Below, piece after piece: positions 53,244 to 61,172 of a stretch of 64,000 bases of DNA. The first letter of the stretch is position 1. Each line of letters begins with the position of its first letter. A model generated the notes under the pieces. The model was not told where the DNA came from and did no database searches. It saw only the letters and a list, made by a program, of their open reading frames with translations. Made by a program: the position numbers and the translations under genes. This DNA comes from Achromobacter mucicolens. Its GTDB lineage: Bacteria; Pseudomonadota; Gammaproteobacteria; Burkholderiales; Burkholderiaceae_B. Location: the NCBI RefSeq assembly GCF_902859725.1, contig NZ_CADIJP010000008.1:186001-250000 (forward strand), in the 5' to 3' direction.

Positions 53244-55014
53244 TGATTAATTCTCTCAGCGTTGCTTGATCTGCAGCACCTCGCACCGCATTCAACAGGT
53301 CCTGAAATCCCAGGTGGATGACAGCGCTTCGCGGGTCGGTGATGTCAAACTCCGCATTTCTCTCTTCACCTCGAGTCAAAAAGCTCCCGAACGCCGAGTT
53401 CCATGTTGTGTTCTCATCGTCTCGGCTTACGATGAGTAAAGGCCCCCGGCGATTGAGCGCCAGGTCCATTACATGCTTATCGCACTCTTCGTGGCTTCTC
53501 GCTAATACGGCGACAACATCGATGCCTATTTCATCTTTGTGAATAGTCGCGTGCGAAGTGGACGAGTGCAGCTGCGGTTGAAATTGCGCTGCGTCCAAAA
53601 TGGAAAAGGTGTTCAACACATGCTTGACCGCATTTCCTTGCTTAGTCTCCCAGCTGTCTGGCATCGGCTTAGTTCCAGGACTTGCGACCAATACGGCCTG
53701 GTTCAATGCCCCGGCAGAAAGCCACCTTAGTTGCTCAACCGCTCTCTGATGCGCCCTACCGATTTCGGGCGATAGGTGCCACGTTGGAAATTTTTCAGCC
53801 AGACACTTCTCTTTGTCATCCAACTCATCGTTCATCCACTTGACCACTGCAGGGACGATTTTCGCCGGTGCCCGCGGGTCCTTTGTGCCAGGGAATGGAT
53901 GCACGGTGGCGTCTGTAAGCGCTGGTCGGTTACCTGCGGCACCAGGTGGCAGTGCTACTGGATTCGACAGAAGGAATGAATGAATGCAGGCCCCTCGTTC
54001 GCGGAACACCGTGTCTCTATAGTTCTCGAGTGGGTTGCCTGGACGCTGAGCCGAACCTCCCCCGCAGACTGTGGGAGAGCATTCGGGCTTTTGGAACTTT
54101 TGACTCGCGAAGATAACAGCGGAGCGGCCATAGGATGCTGCGGCGCCTGGCACTGGATTCCCAGCTACGTTTGCCATGATCAAGCACGTGTCGTCACGGA
54201 GCACGCTAGGGAAAAGTGCCGAACTGAAGAAGGGTTGGACCTGTTGCATGAACGATGCATGCGAAGGGCTCGGATTGCACTGCGTCACGAACATCCACGT
54301 TAACGGTAATTGAGCATGAAGAGCTCCCGCTACTTGCTCAATATCGTGCAGGAGCCATTCCCAAATCCGGCGATCATCGCGGGAGCCAATCCAGTCGAAG
54401 CAGATCAGCGTCGCGAACTGATATGGTGCGTTTCCATTGGCATAAGTGCCTCTAAAACGGAAGATCGAACGTCCTTTAAACATGCGCTCGTGCGGAACGT
54501 ACAACTCAACTCCCGCCGGTTCTAGCTTCGGTTGAATCCATGACACTACATCGCCTGAATCTGACTTGATCCAAGTGACACAACAGTTAACCCACTGGTC
54601 GTCGTGCAAACGGTCGAGGGAATTGTTTTCGTGGTCGTAAGTCGTGTTTGGACGCGCCACGAGTTCGATAAATTGAGCCCGCGTCAATCCTTCAAAGCCC
54701 CCGATTACGACCGTGCCGGAAGGCCAGTCCTTAACCGTCATCAGCGCAACAATGCGATCAAAACTGGCCAGGCCGGCTAGGGTGCACTCAGGAAAGATAG
54801 TGAAGTGCGTCTTTTCGGCTCCATGATGGCATCGCCGGGCAACGTCAAAGGTCGCGTCGATGCCTTCCAGAGCTGTGCTCCTCAGCTCATGTTTGAGTGG
54901 AAACGGTTCAACGTTCGAAAATGCTACATAGGGTTGCGCGATGACCATTCCGACGTGGGAGCGGGGGAGGCGCACACCGTGTTCACCCAGGTTAATTTCA
55001 AGAACCCGAATCAT
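53227..55014 (-). CDS. Nitrilase-fold (carbon-nitrogen hydrolase) protein with extra C-terminal domain
   Basis: The 595-residue protein has an N-terminal nitrilase-like domain (about 1-350). A full Glu-Lys-Cys triad can be placed: Glu76 in FTIFPECTLAG, Lys163 in WIQPKLEPAG and Cys205 in ATLICFDWIG. Nitrilases cleave amides or nitriles, or act as amide-linking domains. Residues about 375-595 match nothing I know; they contain no clear membrane segment. It is the first gene of a two-gene operon with the zinc-hook ATPase and is probably its effector. GAGG lies before the ATG. The GC content is visibly lower than in flanking genes. Confidence 0.8.
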   Translation of the reverse strand: MIRVLEINLGEHGVRLPRSHVGMVIAQPYVAFSNVEPFPLKHELRSTALEGIDATFDVARRCHHGAEKTHFTIFPECTLAGLASFDRIVALMTVKDWPSGTVVIGGFEGLTRAQFIELVARPNTTYDHENNSLDRLHDDQWVNCCVTWIKSDSGDVVSWIQPKLEPAGVELYVPHERMFKGRSIFRFRGTYANGNAPYQFATLICFDWIGSRDDRRIWEWLLHDIEQVAGALHAQLPLTWMFVTQCNPSPSHASFMQQVQPFFSSALFPSVLRDDTCLIMANVAGNPVPGAAASYGRSAVIFASQKFQKPECSPTVCGGGSAQRPGNPLENYRDTVFRERGACIHSFLLSNPVALPPGAAGNRPALTDATVHPFPGTKDPRAPAKIVPAVVKWMNDELDDKEKCLAEKFPTWHLSPEIGRAHQRAVEQLRWLSAGALNQAVLVASPGTKPMPDSWETKQGNAVKHVLNTFSILDAAQFQPQLHSSTSHATIHKDEIGIDVVAVLARSHEECDKHVMDLALNRRGPLLIVSRDDENTTWNSAFGSFLTRGEERNAEFDITDPRSAVIHLGFQDLLNAVRGAADQATLRELINDSIS

Positions 55015-55537
55015 TCGTAAGCCCTCAATATTTTCCCCATACTAGCACGCGATGTAACAAACTATATCGTTGAGATGAGATGAATAGCATTAGCCGGATA
55101 GGCGTCCGTGCTGCGGGCAATGAACACTGCGTTGCCGAATCGCGAGCCCACTCGCAAGACCGCGGCGTTTAGCGACGTTTGCGACGAGACATGTGTAATG
55201 AAATGATGCCTGCTCGAGGTAGGCGTTCGTATGGCGAAAAGAATTGCGAGATATGTGCTGCCTTAGTGGTCAATTTATCCCTCCTCAATTGTTAAGCCCT
55301 TCTACGCCTTATACTCCCGCGACTACCGCCACCAACGGTAGCCCGGTGTGGAAGCCGGAGAATTCGTCGGTGTTGACCTCCCAGTCGACACGCCTCCGCG
55401 CGCCCAATGGGCGGGCCTCGGCAGGGGTGCGCTAGTCGCACGCCGGTTCCGACGATCCGGTCTTCCAACCTTGTCCTGTGCCCGCCCGCCCCATTTGGAA
55501 GTGGGGCAGCGGGACTTCTATATCGTCGGAGTAAGTC
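55015..55537. other. Divergent region: island edge and structured leader
   Basis: No gene was recognised here. The left part (to about 55300) is AT-richer and should hold the promoter of the nitrilase operon on the minus strand. The right part (about 55310-55537) is rich in short inverted repeats and ends with a strong hairpin at 55481-55513 (CCCGC..GCCCCA against TGGGGC.GCGGG), 24 bases before the next start codon. It looks like a structured mRNA leader for the small gene at 55538. Confidence 0.5.
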
Positions 55538-55870
55538 ATGCAATCCCACCCCCTCACCGAAAATCCCTGGTCCGTTGACACCAACCCCGAACACGGCCTG
55601 GTTCCCCTTTCGCACCTCTACAACATCGATCGCGCCCGATACGCCATCGCTTCGATCGCTCGCCTTGTCGGTAACAGCGCCTCTGAACCGGATGCAACTG
55701 GCTCGCAGCCGCTGGACGCGTGGACCGTGGCGGCATTGATGGGCGGCGTGGAAGGCCTGTGTGACCACATGGGCGCCATTACCGATGCCATGCTGGAATC
55801 GGCACGAGCGTGCGCACAAGACGTCGGTCGCGCCGATCCTACGCACGACGCACCTGCATCGATGCAGTAA
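55538..55870 (+). CDS. Small hypothetical protein, 110 residues
   Basis: I cannot place this protein in a family with confidence; in size and in its helical middle (DRARYAIASIARLVGN, ALMGGVEGLCDHMGAITDAMLESAR) it resembles small uncharacterised proteins common in Pseudomonas and Alcaligenaceae. GGAG lies eight bases before the ATG. A structured leader precedes it, and an imperfect 15-bp hairpin (55879-55920) follows the stop. It is divergent from the nitrilase operon at the right end of the accessory region. Confidence 0.6.
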   Translation: MQSHPLTENPWSVDTNPEHGLVPLSHLYNIDRARYAIASIARLVGNSASEPDATGSQPLDAWTVAALMGGVEGLCDHMGAITDAMLESARACAQDVGRADPTHDAPASMQ

Positions 55871-55970
55871 TCGCAGGAACGGCTCGAGCCTGCCGCGATG
55901 TTCGACAGGCCCGAACCGTTAGATATTGACGAACAATTGCGTGATCTGAGGCGTCAATTTCTCTTAGGCG

Positions 55971-56708
55971 TCACGACTCACCCATCTGCACTGGCTGACC
56001 GCGCCCATCCCCCGCCGTCACCAGCGCATAGTTGTACCCCCGCCCCGACCAATACCGCGCCACCAGCTCGCCCTCCTTCCGGCTCCCTTGCGCCAGAAAC
56101 TGCCCCCCCGGCCCAGGCGGCCGAATATAGAACGTAGCGCGCTGCCCCGCATTCTCATAGATAACAAGCGCCGCCGGCCCCTGATCGGTAGCCAACAGAC
56201 GCGCACCAACAGGCCTAAACCCGCTATCGCTCAAATTAGGCAACCGCTCGGCATGCGCAAAATACGCATCCAGCCACCCCTGCAAATCCCCAGCATCCGC
56301 CCGCACATCCGGCTGCGGCGCATCCGCTGACGCGAACAGCCGATAAGCCTGCATCGCGTCCTGCATCGGCAACACCCGATTCGCCAAGGTCGTATCCCGA
56401 GCACTCCATCCCGTGACGCCGCCAATCGCCACCGCCACAACCAGACTAGCCGCCATCGCCATACGCCGCCGCATACGAACCCTTAGCCCCGCGCGCACCG
56501 CAGCAGGATCCAACGCAGGATTACCCGGCAAACCCTCCCCGCCAGCCCCTTCCCTCAGCCGCTGCGCATCCCGCCGCCACGCCTCCAACTCCTGCGCCTC
56601 ATCCGGATGCGCCCGCAAATACGCCTGCAGCTCCTGCAATTGCGACGGATCCAACTGTCCATCCACATACGCATTACGCGTCAGATCATCGATAGCGCGT
56701 TCTTTCAT
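55971..56708 (-). CDS. Anti-sigma factor (transmembrane, ECF partner)
   Basis: The 245-residue protein has an N-terminal cytoplasmic anti-sigma domain (about 1-80, with AYVDGQLDPSQLQELQAYLRAHPDEA), one membrane helix near residues 84-101 (MAMAASLVVAVAIGGVTGW) and a periplasmic part of about 140 residues. It starts in the stop codon of the sigma gene (ATGA). It should hold the sigma factor inactive until an envelope or oxidative signal arrives. No zinc-binding HxxxCxxC motif is seen, so it is not of the ZAS type. Confidence 0.9.
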   Translation of the reverse strand: MKERAIDDLTRNAYVDGQLDPSQLQELQAYLRAHPDEAQELEAWRRDAQRLREGAGGEGLPGNPALDPAAVRAGLRVRMRRRMAMAASLVVAVAIGGVTGWSARDTTLANRVLPMQDAMQAYRLFASADAPQPDVRADAGDLQGWLDAYFAHAERLPNLSDSGFRPVGARLLATDQGPAALVIYENAGQRATFYIRPPGPGGQFLAQGSRKEGELVARYWSGRGYNYALVTAGDGRGQPVQMGES

Positions 56709-57274
56709 TTCAATATCCTCAGACGAGCCTCGCCGGCCTGGCCCTCATGCAATTCACGCAAGGCACTCCGCGCGCGGGACAGGCGCGACATGACGGTGCC
56801 CAGCGGTACGTCTAAAACATCGGCGACGGCCTTGTAGCTCATGCCTTCCACGCTGACGAGCCACAGCAGCGTGCGCTGCGCCTCGGGCAGGCGTTCGAAG
56901 ACATCCAGGGAAGATCGCGCGATGACCTCGCGTTCGGCCGACGGCGCGGCGGCGTCGGACCCGGCAAACCATGACAGCAGTCGCGCATAGCGGCGCGAGC
57001 GGCGTTGGGCGTCCAGGAATTGGCGGTACAGGATGGTGAAGAGCCACGCGCGCACGTCGCCTTGCGGACGGCGACCGCGCCAGCGGGTCAGCGCTCTTTC
57101 CAAGGTGGATTGCACCAGGTCGTCGGCCGCGACCGCATCGCGCGTGAGGCGCAGCGCAAAACGCCGCAGGCGCGGCAGTAGTTGGCGCAGCACGGCGTCG
57201 GAGAGTTCTTCCGCTGGCATCTCGTCGTCGGTGGATGCCGGCGCGTCGGGCGGCACGCGGACCGGTTGAATCAT
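56705..57274 (-). CDS. ECF-family RNA polymerase sigma factor
   Basis: The 189-residue protein has sigma region 2 (RLTRDAVAADDLVQSTLERALTRWRG, about 45-70, and AWLFTILYRQFLDAQRR) and region 4 (LLWLVSVEGMSYKAVADVLDVPLGTVMSRLSRARSAL, about 138-174). It is translationally coupled to its anti-sigma factor and divergent from a peroxidase and cytochrome operon. Two promoters with the same GGAATAA-N14-CGTC elements lie between them, one for each direction, so it probably activates itself and the peroxidase genes. Confidence 0.93.
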   Translation of the reverse strand: MIQPVRVPPDAPASTDDEMPAEELSDAVLRQLLPRLRRFALRLTRDAVAADDLVQSTLERALTRWRGRRPQGDVRAWLFTILYRQFLDAQRRSRRYARLLSWFAGSDAAAPSAEREVIARSSLDVFERLPEAQRTLLWLVSVEGMSYKAVADVLDVPLGTVMSRLSRARSALRELHEGQAGEARLRILK

Positions 57275-57323
57275 GGCGGGTTCCTGGGACAGGCCTGCGC
57301 AACCAGCTTACAGGTCAATGCAG

Positions 57324-57351
57324 TAAGACGCCGCTCCGGCGGGTTTATTCC
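57324..57351 (-). promoter_or_regulatory. ECF sigma promoter for the sigma/anti-sigma operon
   Basis: On the minus strand GGAATAA (57351-57345), 14 bases, then CGTCTTA (57330-57324) form a typical ECF promoter, 50 bases before the sigma start codon. The layout is identical to the promoter on the other strand. Confidence 0.75.
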
Positions 57352-57356
57352 ATGGG

Positions 57357-57384
57357 GGAATAACTTTTTTCGCACGGCGTCCTA
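57357..57384 (+). promoter_or_regulatory. ECF sigma promoter for the peroxidase/cytochrome operon
   Basis: GGAATAA (57357-57363), 14 bases, then CGTCCTA (57378-57384) match the ECF form, 36 bases before the peroxidase start. The -35 elements of the two promoters lie back to back, five bases apart. Confidence 0.75.
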
Positions 57385-57419
57385 CAGGGGTATTCATCGC
57401 CCCATGGGCAAGGAGCCTT

Positions 57420-58643
57420 ATGCAACAAGGATCTGACCGCAACGGCCCGTCGCCGGGTCAAACGCCACCAGGGCGCCAGCCGCCGGGCCGCCTGCCGCCG
57501 AATCGCCAATCGGCGGGTGCAGCGCACCAAGACGGCCAGTCGCCGAAAGACCGGCCCCAGAAGCCCCGGCCGCTCACCACCCCGCAAACCCTCCTTCGCC
57601 TCACCGCAATCGGTGCCATCGTCCTCGCCTCCGGCGCCGCGTTCGCCTACGTGGGCGGCTGGCTCGATCCGCAGCGCCTGACGCCCGACCGCATCGTGAA
57701 CGCCCTGGAAGCCAACAGCGGCGTCCACGAGGGCTTTCGGCGCAACCACGCCAAAGGCGTCTGTGTGATCGGCCGCTTTGAAAGCAGCGGCGCGGCACAC
57801 GAGATATCCACCGCTGCGGTGTTCGCCTCGGGCAGCACGCCGGTGATCGGACGATTGGCCCTACCTGGCGGCAACCCTTATGCGTCGGACTCCAGCGTTC
57901 CGATCCGTAGCTTTGCCTTGATGTTCACGTCCGCCAACGGCGAGCAATGGCGAACCGGCATGAACAGCATGCCGGTGTTTCCGCTGTCGACCCCGCAGGC
58001 GTTCTACGATCAGCAGCTAGCCGGTCGGCCCGACCCCAAGACAGGCAAGCCCGATCCGCAGCGCATGCAGGCGTTCTTCGCGGCGCATCCGGAAGCGGGC
58101 GCATTCCGCGCGTGGGCCAAGACCGCCAAGCCTTCGGCCAGCTACGCGACCGAAGACTATTACGGCCTGAACGCGTTCTACCTGATCGATGGGAACGGAA
58201 AGCGTCAGCCGGTGCGTTGGCAGTTGGCGCCGTTGGACGCTGCAGCGGCGCCTGTGGCGCAGCCGGGACACGATGCCGACTATTTGCAAGGCGACCTGCA
58301 ACAGCGCCTAACGCAAGGGCCGTTGCGGTGGCGTCTGCTGCTCACGCTGGGCCAGCCCGGCGATTCCACCAGCGACGCAACGCGACAGTGGCCGGCGGAC
58401 CGGCCGACCATTGATGCCGGCACCGTGGTGATCACCAGCAGCGCACCGCAAAGCGACGGCCCGTGCCGCGACGTGAACTACGACCCCACCGTGTTGCCGC
58501 AAGGTATCGCCGTGTCCGACGATCCGCTGCTGGCGGCGCGATCCGCGGCGTATGCGGCCTCTTATGAACGCCGCACGGGCGAAGGGCCGCCTCAGGCCGC
58601 CGCTGCGTCATCCCATTCGACCCAACCGGAGCGCGCCCAATGA
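57420..58643 (+). CDS. Membrane-anchored catalase-family peroxidase (SrpA-like)
   Basis: The 407-residue protein has a Pro/Gly/Gln-rich N-terminal tail (1-58), one membrane anchor (about 61-79) and a reduced catalase domain. The distal histidine is in GFRRNHAKGVCVIG (about residue 109), the asparagine region in TGMNSMPVF, and the haem-side region in SYATEDYYGLNAFYL. Such short catalase-like proteins act as peroxidases for hydrogen or organic peroxides. AAGGAG precedes the ATG. The stop overlaps the cytochrome gene, a likely electron donor. The catalytic domain should face the periplasm. Confidence 0.9.
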   Translation: MQQGSDRNGPSPGQTPPGRQPPGRLPPNRQSAGAAHQDGQSPKDRPQKPRPLTTPQTLLRLTAIGAIVLASGAAFAYVGGWLDPQRLTPDRIVNALEANSGVHEGFRRNHAKGVCVIGRFESSGAAHEISTAAVFASGSTPVIGRLALPGGNPYASDSSVPIRSFALMFTSANGEQWRTGMNSMPVFPLSTPQAFYDQQLAGRPDPKTGKPDPQRMQAFFAAHPEAGAFRAWAKTAKPSASYATEDYYGLNAFYLIDGNGKRQPVRWQLAPLDAAAAPVAQPGHDADYLQGDLQQRLTQGPLRWRLLLTLGQPGDSTSDATRQWPADRPTIDAGTVVITSSAPQSDGPCRDVNYDPTVLPQGIAVSDDPLLAARSAAYAASYERRTGEGPPQAAAASSHSTQPERAQ

Positions 58644-59224
58644 TCTCGTCGCCTACTCAAACCCGCCGGCCGCCCGCCACGTTCAGCCTATTCGCACGCG
58701 TGCTGCATTGGTCGATGGCGGCCGGCATTCTTGCGATGTTGTTCATCGGCGTGGGCATGGTGGCATCGGTGTCCGAGCGGCATCAGTGGCTGGTACAGAT
58801 CCATAAGCCGTTGGGCTTGGCGCTGTTGGCGCTGGTGTGCATACGGCTGGCCAGGCGTGTATTCAAGGGCGCGCCTGCGTTGCCGGCTGATCTGCCGGCT
58901 TGGCAACGTCATGCGGCGCTGGCTTCTCACGTCCTGCTGTATGCGCTGATGGTCGCGATGCCGCTGATCGGCTGGGCGATGCTGTCGGCGGGGGGTTATC
59001 CGGTTGTGGCGGGCGGTTGGCAGTTGCCGCCCATTGCGCCTGCGGATGCAGCCTTATTCAGTTGGCTGCGCGGTGCGCATCGCTATCTGGCCTTTCTGCT
59101 GTTCGCGACGGTGCTGCTGCATCTGGCCGCGGCGTTGTTTCATGGCTGGGTGCGGCGGGATGGCGTGTTGGAATCGATGACGCGGGGTCGTATGACGCCG
59201 GCCAAGCAGCTTCCGCCGGACTGA
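58640..59224 (+). CDS. Cytochrome b561 family membrane protein
   Basis: The 194-residue protein has four membrane helices with haem-ligand histidines typical of bacterial cytochrome b561: LHWSMAAGIL, IHKPLGLALLAL, ALASHVLLYALMVAMPLIGW and HRYLAFLLFATVLLHLAAALFHG. It moves electrons from the quinone pool. It starts within the stop codon of the peroxidase gene (ATGA), so the two should form a membrane peroxidase system driven by respiratory electrons and controlled by the ECF sigma factor at 56705. Confidence 0.92.
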   Translation: MISSPTQTRRPPATFSLFARVLHWSMAAGILAMLFIGVGMVASVSERHQWLVQIHKPLGLALLALVCIRLARRVFKGAPALPADLPAWQRHAALASHVLLYALMVAMPLIGWAMLSAGGYPVVAGGWQLPPIAPADAALFSWLRGAHRYLAFLLFATVLLHLAAALFHGWVRRDGVLESMTRGRMTPAKQLPPD

Positions 59225-59379
59225 GCCCCACGGCCGATGGTTGACCTGTAGCGGCGCGCAGTTTGAGGAAGGCGGCGCGATGCGCGGACACGCGCTTGTG
59301 TTTGATGAGACGGTCGTGGAAGTGCCTGTACGTTTGGCGGCACGACCGCTCTCGCCGGCGGCACCTCGCAGGTATCGAA

Positions 59380-59392
59380 CGATACAATATCG
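59380..59392. promoter_or_regulatory. Dyad CGATA-CAA-TATCG before the GntR gene
   Basis: A perfect 13-bp dyad lies 26 bases before the start of the GntR regulator, in the promoter position. It differs from the 18-bp palindrome downstream of the same gene. Its role as an operator is inferred. Confidence 0.35.
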
Positions 59393-59417
59393 GGTCGTTT
59401 CACAACTTCCCTACGCG

Positions 59418-60071
59418 ATGCTCGACGCTCAAAGCCTGCTCAAGACGTTGCCCCTCCAGATTGCAAGCCAATTGGCCGCGGCCATTGCCAAAGGCGACTT
59501 CGGGCCGGGTCATCGTTTTCGCGAAAACGAGCTCGCGGAAGGCTTTGGCGTCAGCCGGGCCAGTATCCGCGAGGCCTTGCGATTGCTTGAAATGCGGGGG
59601 ATGGTGAACATCCTTCCGCAGAAAGGGGCGCGCGTGACGCAGTTGTCCTCCAAAGAGCTGCACGATCTGTTCGCGATTCGTGCCTCGCTGCTGGCGACAT
59701 GTTCCCGGCTGGCCGCGGAGCAGTGCGATGACGTCAAGGCGAAGCAGCTGAACGCGCTATTGGAAAAGCTGGCTTCGACGGTTCTGGATACCGATAAGTA
59801 TGTGGAACAGAGCGCGCGCCTGATCGCGTTGATCGCTGAAATGTCCGATAACCCGACGCTGGTGGGGTATGTCGACGATCTGGCATTGCGTATTGGTCGC
59901 TATGTTCGGATGGGGCTTGTGGCAGAAGAACGGCGCAGGCGTTCCTTGGCGACGTGGACCGAGCTCGTCGACGCCATCACGCGTCATGACGCCGAAGCTG
60001 CCAGCCAGCTTCACTACCGGTTGGCCATCCAGAATCGCGATGCGGCGCTGAAGACTTTCGAAGAGCAATAG
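59418..60071 (+). CDS. GntR-family (FadR/FCD-like) transcriptional regulator
   Basis: The 217-residue protein has a winged helix (about 10-75: LAAAIAKGDFGPGHRFRENELAEGFGVSRASIREALRLLEMRGMV) and a helical C-terminal domain of FadR/FCD type. The frame is open to 59241, but ATG 59418 was chosen because the fold starts there and a promoter-like dyad lies just before it. It precedes, on the same strand, a receptor-ThDP enzyme-GMC oxidase operon and probably represses it through the palindrome at 60113-60130. Confidence 0.87.
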   Translation: MLDAQSLLKTLPLQIASQLAAAIAKGDFGPGHRFRENELAEGFGVSRASIREALRLLEMRGMVNILPQKGARVTQLSSKELHDLFAIRASLLATCSRLAAEQCDDVKAKQLNALLEKLASTVLDTDKYVEQSARLIALIAEMSDNPTLVGYVDDLALRIGRYVRMGLVAEERRRRSLATWTELVDAITRHDAEAASQLHYRLAIQNRDAALKTFEEQ

Positions 60072-60112
60072 ACCCTATAGGAGGGTCCATCTCAGTAGAA
60101 AAAACAAATGCT

Positions 60113-60130
60113 CAAATGTCGACATTTGAA
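60113..60130. promoter_or_regulatory. 18-bp palindrome, probable GntR operator
   Basis: TCAAATGTCGACATTTGA is a perfect palindrome centred 60 bases before the Bug receptor start at 60182. A small hairpin GACCCT-ATAGG-AGGGTC (60072-60088) lies just upstream and may end the regulator transcript. GntR proteins of the FCD group bind symmetric sites of about this length, and the regulator gene is adjacent. Confidence 0.6.
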
Positions 60131-60181
60131 CATTAGGCTTATAGAATGACCTTTCCTTATCGGTCCACAAGGGGAGGAGAC

Positions 60182-61153
60182 ATGAAAAAAACAGGCAAAA
60201 ACGCCAGAGCTATCGTGCTCACGCTCGCGGCTTTGGCCATGACGCCGTTCGGCAACGCCCGGGCAGATGTGCCCGGCAACGGCCCACTGAAGATCATCGT
60301 GCCCTTCAGTGCCGGCGCGATGATCGACAACATTGCGCGCAAGTACGCCGAAAAGCTGTCCCCGAAGTTGGGGCGGCCTATCGTCGTCGAGAACCGGCCG
60401 GGTGCGGGCGGCATGGTGGGTACGCAGCGGCTGCTGGCAGAAGACCCCAAGCAGAACACGATGCTGTTCGTCTCGTCGTCTTATGCGGTGAACCCATCCG
60501 TGTTCAAGGACATGCCCTTCGACACCTTGAAGGATCTGTCAGGGGTGGCGCTGTTGGCAGACACGCCAATCCTGATGGTGGTGAATCCCGACGCGAAGTT
60601 CAAATCGATCCAGGATTTCGTGGACAAAGCAAAGAAGCGATCGGCACCCTTCAGCTACGGGTCGGCAGGGATCAATTCGGCCACCGACATGGCCGGACGC
60701 TACTTCAGCAGCGAATCCGGCGCACCGCTGGAACACATTCCGTACAAGGCCGTGCACGAAGGAATGATGGAAGTCGTCGCGGGCCGGGTCGACACGTCTT
60801 TCCCCGGTATTGCGCAAGCGCTGCCGTACGTGCGCGATGGCAAGTTGCAAGCCTTGGCCATCACCGGCAAAGAGCGATCTCCATTGGCGCCTGACGTTCC
60901 CACGCTGGATGAAAGCGTCTCGCCTGGCTTTGATTACGGCATCTGGTACGGCGTGATCATGAGCGCGAAGACTGATCCCTCCGTCAAGCAGACGCTGGCC
61001 ACGCATCTTGCAGAGATCAACAAAGACCCCGAGATCCGTCAGTGGCTCGAAGGTCAGGGCCTGACGTCCCGGTCCAAGACATTGCAAGAGTTCGACGCAT
61101 ACATCGCATCAGAGATTTCCAAGTACGGAAAGATCTTGAACACCTCAAACTGA
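60182..61153 (+). CDS. Tripartite tricarboxylate transporter receptor (Bug/TctC family)
   Basis: The 323-residue periplasmic receptor has a signal peptide (about 31 residues, ending ARA) and Bug-family stretches LKIIVPFSAGAMIDNIARKYAEKL, VVENRPGAGGMVGTQ and FSYGSAGINSATDMAG. GGGGAGGA lies before ATG 60182, which decides against the upstream ATG at 60146. It begins a catabolic operon with a ThDP enzyme and a GMC oxidoreductase, so its ligand is probably the substrate of one of them. Confidence 0.93.
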   Translation: MKKTGKNARAIVLTLAALAMTPFGNARADVPGNGPLKIIVPFSAGAMIDNIARKYAEKLSPKLGRPIVVENRPGAGGMVGTQRLLAEDPKQNTMLFVSSSYAVNPSVFKDMPFDTLKDLSGVALLADTPILMVVNPDAKFKSIQDFVDKAKKRSAPFSYGSAGINSATDMAGRYFSSESGAPLEHIPYKAVHEGMMEVVAGRVDTSFPGIAQALPYVRDGKLQALAITGKERSPLAPDVPTLDESVSPGFDYGIWYGVIMSAKTDPSVKQTLATHLAEINKDPEIRQWLEGQGLTSRSKTLQEFDAYIASEISKYGKILNTSN

Positions 61154-61172
61154 TTTTTGAAAGGGAACCGGA

